Notes under the pieces: generated by a model | The model's input: only the letters and a program-made list of their open reading frames with translations | Databases searched by the model: none | What the model was told of the DNA's origin: nothing | Translations under genes and position numbers: made by a program | Shown: positions 60,020-64,000 of the stretch, one piece after another | Numbering within the stretch: the stretch's first letter is position 1 | Layout: each line of letters opens with the position of its first letter | Origin: Streptomyces sp. HUAS CB01 | GTDB taxonomy: Bacteria; Actinomycetota; Actinomycetes; Streptomycetales; Streptomycetaceae | DNA: 64,000 nt | Assembly (NCBI RefSeq): GCF_030406905.1 | Contig: NZ_CP129137.1 | Coordinates: 5,731,001-5,795,000, forward strand | Direction of reading: 5' to 3'

Positions 60020-60757
60020 GTGACCCGGAACCCCGACGACATCAAGCCCAGCTTCCGCAGCGATGTCACCGTCGAGCTGGTGAAGCACACCGCCGGCGAC
60101 TCCGACGTGCTGTGGGCGGCCCGGGTCTCCACCGCGGGCGAGCAGTCGCTCGAGGAGCTCTCCAAGGACCCGGAGCGCTCGAAGGGCCTGATCAACTACC
60201 TGATGCGGGACCGTCACGGCAGCCCCTTCGAGCACAACTCGATGACCTTCTTCATCAGCGCCCCGATCTTCGTCTTCCGCGAGTTCATGCGGCACCGCGT
60301 CGGCTGGTCGTACAACGAGGAGTCCGGTCGGTACCGGGAGCTCCAGCCGGTCTTCTACGTGCCGGACGAGTCGCGCAAGCTCGTGCAGGAGGGCCGCCCC
60401 GGCAAGTACGTCTTCGTGGAGGGCACCCAGGCCCAGCAGGAGCTGACCGGCCGGGTGATGGAGGACGCGTACCGCCAGGCGTACGAGGCGTACCAGGAGA
60501 TGCTCGACGCGGGTGTGGCCCGCGAGGTCGCCCGCTCGGTCCTGCCCGTCGGTCTGTACTCGTCGATGTACGCGACCTGCAACGCCCGCTCGCTGATGCA
60601 CTTCCTGGGTCTGCGCACCCAGCACGAGATGGCCAGGGTCCCGTCCTTCCCGCAGCGGGAGATCGAGATGGTCGGCGAGCGGATGGAGGAGCACTGGGCC
60701 AAGCTCATGCCCCTGACCTACGCGGCCTTCAATGCCAACGGTCGGGTGGCCCCGTAG
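60020..60757 (+). CDS. thyX: Flavin-dependent thymidylate synthase ThyX
   Basis: ThyX methylates dUMP to dTMP using methylene-tetrahydrofolate and FAD, without making dihydrofolate. The 245-aa enzyme has the ThyX motif RHRVGWSYNEESGRY (Arg-His-Arg then Ser) and VLPVGLYSSMYATCNARSLMHFL. GTG at 60020 is preceded by GGAAGGA at 9-10 bases; a longer frame from 59978 lacks a binding site. It sits between dapB and dapA genes, as in other actinobacteria. Confidence 0.95.
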   Translation: MTRNPDDIKPSFRSDVTVELVKHTAGDSDVLWAARVSTAGEQSLEELSKDPERSKGLINYLMRDRHGSPFEHNSMTFFISAPIFVFREFMRHRVGWSYNEESGRYRELQPVFYVPDESRKLVQEGRPGKYVFVEGTQAQQELTGRVMEDAYRQAYEAYQEMLDAGVAREVARSVLPVGLYSSMYATCNARSLMHFLGLRTQHEMARVPSFPQREIEMVGERMEEHWAKLMPLTYAAFNANGRVAP

Positions 60758-60794
60758 GGCACAGATGTACGGTCAGCCTTACTCGGTGTCCGTA

Positions 60795-60824
60795 TTGCGG
60801 CGTTTCGAGAAGTTCATCTAGGCT
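60795..60824 (+). promoter_or_regulatory. Sigma70-like promoter between thyX and dapA
   Basis: TTGCGG (60795-60800) and TAGGCT (60819-60824) are 18 bases apart. Transcription would begin near 60832, directly before the hairpin at 60836-60873 and about 115 nt before dapA. Confidence 0.55.
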
Positions 60825-60835
60825 GATCAAACGGA

Positions 60836-60873
60836 CCCGGCACTGCTTGAACCCCCGAGCAGGCAGTGCCGGG
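60836..60873 (+). terminator. Hairpin in the thyX-dapA gap (terminator or dapA leader structure)
   Basis: An 11-bp perfect stem (60836-60846 with 60863-60873) with a 16-nt loop that can pair further internally. It follows the thyX stop by 78 bases, so it can end thyX transcription, but it also lies inside the predicted dapA leader. Confidence 0.65.
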
Positions 60874-60945
60874 CTCCACTGAGCAGGGATACGTCACGTC
60901 CCCCAAGGGGACCCTCCGCGCAGAGCAGCGAGTAGCGTGTTACCC

Positions 60946-61845
60946 ATGGCACCGATCTCGACTCCGCAGACCCCCTTCGGGCGGGTCCTCACCGCCATGG
61001 TCACGCCGTTCACGGCGGACGGCGCGCTCGACCTCGACGGCGCGCAGCGGCTCGCCACCCACCTGGTGGACGCAGGCAACGACGGCCTGATCATCAACGG
61101 CACCACCGGTGAGTCCCCGACCACCAGCAATGCGGAGAAAGACCAGCTCGTCCGGGCCGTCCTCGAGGCCGTCGGCGACCGGGCGCATGTGGTCGCCGGG
61201 GTCGGGACCAACGACACCCGCCACAGCATCGAGCTGGCACGTGCCGCCGAGCGCGCCGGCGCGCACGGCCTGCTGGCCGTCACCCCGTACTACAACAAGC
61301 CCCCGCAGGAGGGCCTGCTCCGGCACTTCACGGCCATCGCCGACAGCACCGGACTCCCGGTGATGCTGTACGACATCCCCGGTCGCAGCGGCGTCCCGAT
61401 CGACACCGAGACGATCGTGCGCCTGGCCGACCACCCGCGGATCGTCGCGAACAAGGACGCGAAGGGCGACCTCGGCCGTGCCAGCTGGGCCATCGCCCGC
61501 AGCGGACTCGCCTGGTACTCCGGCGACGACATGCTCAACCTGCCGCTGCTGTCCGTCGGCGCCATCGGCTTCGTCTCCGTGGTCGGCCACGTCGTCACCC
61601 CGGAGCTCCGCGCCCTGGTCGACGCCTACACCGCGGGCGAGGTGCAGAAGGCGACCGAGATCCACCAGAAGCTGCTCCCGGTCTTCACCGGCATGTTCCG
61701 CACCCAGGGCGTCATCACCACCAAGGCCGCGCTCGCCCTGCAGGGCCTGCCCGCCGGCCCGCTGCGGCTCCCGCTCGTCGAGCTCGGTGAGGCCGAGACC
61801 GCCCAGTTGAAGATCGACCTCGCGGCCGGCGGGGTACAGCTGTAA
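60946..61845 (+). CDS. dapA: 4-hydroxy-tetrahydrodipicolinate synthase
   Basis: DapA condenses pyruvate with aspartate semialdehyde, the first step of the diaminopimelate/lysine branch. The 299-aa TIM-barrel enzyme has GTTGESPTTSNAEK (substrate loop), VTPYYNKPPQEG with the catalytic Tyr, VMLYDIPGRSGVPI and IVANKDAKGDL with the Schiff-base Lys. ATG at 60946 is preferred to GTG at 60937. No clear ribosome-binding site is visible and TAGCGT lies 7 bases upstream, so a leaderless form is possible. Confidence 0.95.
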   Translation: MAPISTPQTPFGRVLTAMVTPFTADGALDLDGAQRLATHLVDAGNDGLIINGTTGESPTTSNAEKDQLVRAVLEAVGDRAHVVAGVGTNDTRHSIELARAAERAGAHGLLAVTPYYNKPPQEGLLRHFTAIADSTGLPVMLYDIPGRSGVPIDTETIVRLADHPRIVANKDAKGDLGRASWAIARSGLAWYSGDDMLNLPLLSVGAIGFVSVVGHVVTPELRALVDAYTAGEVQKATEIHQKLLPVFTGMFRTQGVITTKAALALQGLPAGPLRLPLVELGEAETAQLKIDLAAGGVQL

Positions 61846-61857
61846 CCACAGACTTCA

Positions 61858-61881
61858 CAACTGAATAAGTCCAACTGAATA
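61858..61881 (+). repeat. Direct repeat CAACTGAATA in an A/T-rich patch
   Basis: CAACTGAATA occurs at 61858-61867 and 61872-61881 (14-base period) in an A/T-rich stretch just after dapA, unusual in this genome. It could be a promoter or regulator site for the RNase J gene. Confidence 0.5.
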
Positions 61882-61920
61882 CGAACGACCGGACAACAAC
61901 AGCAAGTGCACGAATGTCAT

Positions 61921-61953
61921 GCGCGCCACGTGCCCAAGCGGTACGTGGCGCGC
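61921..61953 (+). promoter_or_regulatory. Hairpin in the leader of the RNase J gene
   Basis: A perfect 11-bp stem (61921-61931 with 61943-61953, loop of 11 nt) ends 5 bases before the GAGGAGAG ribosome-binding site. It is either the dapA terminator or an mRNA element controlling RNase J synthesis. Confidence 0.6.
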
Positions 61954-61970
61954 GTCGTGAGGAGAGTCTT

Positions 61971-63656
61971 TTGAGTCATCCGCATCCCGAACTCGGCGCT
62001 CCGCCGAAGCTCCCCAAGGGTGGCCTGCGCGTCACACCGCTCGGCGGTCTCGGCGAGATCGGCCGCAACATGACCGTGTTCGAGTACGGCGGCCGTCTCC
62101 TGGTCGTCGACTGCGGCGTCCTCTTCCCCGAGGAGGAGCAGCCCGGTGTGGACCTGATCCTGCCGGACTTCACCACCCTCGTGGACCGACTCGACGACGT
62201 CGAGGGCATCGTGCTCACGCACGGTCACGAGGACCACATCGGTGGTGTGCCGTATCTGCTCCGCCTCAAGCCGGACATCCCGCTGATCGGCTCCAAGCTG
62301 ACCCTCGCCCTGATCGAGGCCAAGCTCCAGGAGCACCGCATCCGTCCGTACACCCTGCAGGTCGCGGAGGGGCAGCGCGAGCACGTCGGCCCCTTCGACT
62401 GCGAGTTCATCGCGGTCAACCACTCCATCCCGGACGCGCTCGCGGTCGCCATCCGCACCCCCGCGGGGACGGTCGTGCACACGGGCGACTTCAAGATGGA
62501 CCAGCTCCCGATGGACGGTCGCCTGACGGACCTGCACGCCTTCGCGCGCCTGAGCGAGGAGGGCATCGACCTCCTGCTGTCCGACTCGACCAACGCCGAG
62601 GTCCCCGGCTTCGTCCCCGCGGAGCGGGACATCTCGAACGTGCTGCGCGGCGTGTTCGCCAACGCCACGAAGCGCATCATCGTCGCCAGTTTCGCCAGCC
62701 ACATCCACCGTGTGCAGCAGATCCTTGACGCGGCCCACGAATACGGCCGCAAGGTCGCCTTCGTCGGCCGCTCCATGGTCCGCAACATGGGCATCGCCCG
62801 CGATCTCGGATACCTAAGGGTGCCGGCCGGGCTCGTCGTGGACGTCAAGACGCTCGACGACCTGCCCGACGAGAAGGTCGTGCTGATCTGTACCGGTTCG
62901 CAGGGCGAGCCGATGGCGGCGCTGTCCCGCATGGCGAACCGGGACCACCAGATCCGGATCGTGCAGGGCGACACGGTGATCCTGGCGTCCTCGCTGATCC
63001 CGGGCAACGAGAACGCGGTGTACCGCGTGATCAACGGGCTCAGCCGCTGGGGCGCGAACGTCGTCCACAAGGGCAACGCCAAGGTCCACGTCTCGGGCCA
63101 CGCCTCGGCCGGCGAGCTGCTGTACTTCTACAACATCTGCCGGCCGAAGAACCTCATGCCGGTCCACGGCGAGTGGCGCCACCTCCGCGCCAACGCCGAG
63201 CTCGGAGCCCTCACCGGCATCCCCAAGGACCACATCGTGATCGCCGAGGACGGCGTCGTCGTCGACCTGGTCGACGGCAAGGCCAGGATCAGCGGCAAGG
63301 TCCAGGCGGGGTACGTGTACGTCGACGGCCTCTCCGTCGGCGATGTCACCGAGGCCTCCCTGAAGGACCGCCGCATCCTCGGCGAGGAAGGCATCATCTC
63401 GGTCTTCGTGGTGGTCGACTCGACGACCGGGAAGGTCGTGGGCGGGCCGAACGTCCACTCCCGCGGATCCGGTATCGAGGACGCTGCCTTCGACGCGGTG
63501 ATGCCCAAGATCGAGGAAGCCATCCAGAAGTCCGGCGCCGATGGCGTCGCCGAACCCCACCAGCTGCAGCAGCTGATCCGCCGCACGATCGGCAAGTGGG
63601 TCTCCGACACCTACCGCCGCCGGCCGATGATCCTGCCGGTCGTCGTGGAGGTCTGA
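61971..63656 (+). CDS. rnj: Ribonuclease J
   Basis: RNase J is the main 5'-3' exonuclease and an endonuclease of Gram-positive mRNA and rRNA processing. The 561-aa product has the metallo-beta-lactamase motif THGHEDHIGG, the metal-binding HTGDFKMD, beta-CASP motifs (SDSTNAEVPG, ASFASHIHR, GRSMVRN, SGHASAGEL) and a C-terminal domain. TTG at 61971 is used because GAGGAGAG lies directly upstream and no ATG or GTG fits in the family position. It is followed by a strong hairpin. Confidence 0.94.
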   Translation: MSHPHPELGAPPKLPKGGLRVTPLGGLGEIGRNMTVFEYGGRLLVVDCGVLFPEEEQPGVDLILPDFTTLVDRLDDVEGIVLTHGHEDHIGGVPYLLRLKPDIPLIGSKLTLALIEAKLQEHRIRPYTLQVAEGQREHVGPFDCEFIAVNHSIPDALAVAIRTPAGTVVHTGDFKMDQLPMDGRLTDLHAFARLSEEGIDLLLSDSTNAEVPGFVPAERDISNVLRGVFANATKRIIVASFASHIHRVQQILDAAHEYGRKVAFVGRSMVRNMGIARDLGYLRVPAGLVVDVKTLDDLPDEKVVLICTGSQGEPMAALSRMANRDHQIRIVQGDTVILASSLIPGNENAVYRVINGLSRWGANVVHKGNAKVHVSGHASAGELLYFYNICRPKNLMPVHGEWRHLRANAELGALTGIPKDHIVIAEDGVVVDLVDGKARISGKVQAGYVYVDGLSVGDVTEASLKDRRILGEEGIISVFVVVDSTTGKVVGGPNVHSRGSGIEDAAFDAVMPKIEEAIQKSGADGVAEPHQLQQLIRRTIGKWVSDTYRRRPMILPVVVEV

Positions 63657-63675
63657 CGGCTCGTCGACTGTGCCC

Positions 63676-63717
63676 GGAGCGGGGCGGCCCTCGATTTGCA
63701 TCGGGCCGCCCCGCTCC
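63676..63717 (+). terminator. Terminator after the RNase J gene
   Basis: A perfect 15-bp stem (63676-63690 with 63703-63717) follows the stop by 19 bases and separates this gene from the rRNA operon promoters. Confidence 0.85.
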
Positions 63718-63776
63718 AGTACGTTGGCGTCTCCGCCCGAGGGAAACCCGACGCACTGGTGTGCGCTCGAAAGGTC

Positions 63777-64000
63777 TTCACAACGGGCCGGGAAATCCGA
63801 CTCAGAATCTCTGATAAAGTCGGATGCGCCGAAAGGCAGTCGAAAGACAAAAGGCCCTCCAACGGCCACCGGAAATGAATTCCGAACCGGGAACGGAACG
63901 GAAAACGGATCTGGTAGGGTTGGAAACACCGAAGGGAAGCGCCCGGAGGAAAGCCCGAGAGAATGTTCTGCGGGTGAGTACGAAGGAAGCGTCCGTTCCT
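63777..64000 (+). promoter_or_regulatory. Promoter and leader region of a ribosomal RNA operon (16S gene beyond the window)
   Basis: The last 220 bases match the known leader of Streptomyces rRNA operons. The stretch ACCGAAGGGAAGCGCC, GGAGGAAAGCCC, then GTGAGTACGAAGGAAGCGTC leads, in known rrn operons, to the boxA-like element and 16S. Two -10-like elements, CTGATAAAGTCGGA (63811-63824) and CTGGTAGGGTTGGA (63911-63924), lie exactly 100 bases apart, fitting the multiple promoters of these operons; their -35 hexamers are poor. The purine-rich, lower-GC composition also differs from the coding DNA. Bases 63718-63776 show nothing recognisable. Confidence 0.85.

Noticed and set aside
63974..64000. 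Possible start of a protein gene (GTGAGTACG...) at the right edge
   Set aside because: The sequence is part of the conserved rRNA operon leader, so the apparent start codon is coincidental.

Overview
This is a block of a high-GC actinobacterial chromosome, almost certainly Streptomyces. The GC content is very high, GTG and TTG starts are common, and the gene order follows the known Streptomyces core: dxr, site-2 protease, ispG, proS, rimP-nusA-rnpM-infB-rbfA-truB, ribF, an ESX/type VII secretion locus, rpsO-pnp, dapB, thyX, dapA, RNase J. No insertion sequence, prophage, CRISPR array or tRNA gene was found.

Layout. 1-6746 holds isoprenoid genes (dxr end, ispG), an M50 protease, two GNAT acetyltransferases and proS, all on the plus strand. 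6941-8849 is a minus-strand group: a phosphotransferase-fold protein that has lost its catalytic residues, a DUF4439 ferritin-like protein and a lipoprotein. 9038-16152 is the nusA-infB translation/transcription cluster. 16366-20121 encodes one large protein with a trypsin-like domain, a P-loop NTPase and a helical-repeat C-terminus; ribF follows. 21188-27226 is a five-gene minus-strand peptide-type ABC importer operon behind a good sigma70-like promoter. 27435-53001 is an ESX-type secretion locus: EspI-like ATPase, DUF397 (BldB-family) protein, EccE, EccB, MycP, two WXG-like or helical proteins, two tandemly duplicated extra mycosins, an EsxB/EsxA pair, a convergent four-gene group with a large WXG-like protein and a lipoprotein, EccC and EccD. 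53224-63656 carries rpsO, pnp, an M16 peptidase, dapB, small membrane proteins, thyX, dapA and RNase J. The window ends in the promoter/leader of a ribosomal RNA operon.

How the parts fit. The ESX locus has every core membrane component (EccB, EccC, EccD, EccE, MycP), one WXG100 pair carrying a C-terminal YxxxD signal, and several candidate substrates. Its most unusual part is 39342-42132, where a mycosin gene has been duplicated in tandem. The duplication left a relic of the following esxB start between the copies, and a small deletion in the first copy shifted its stop so that it now reads through former intergenic DNA.

Other points for a second look are the apparent pseudokinase, the Ser-to-Thr change in the trypsin-like domain of the large NTPase protein with a perfect 42-bp tandem duplication nearby, RNA hairpins around dapA and the RNase J gene, and a cluster of GGAATCCGG-type repeats beside the BldB-family gene. 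All functional statements are from reading the sequence; no database search was run.
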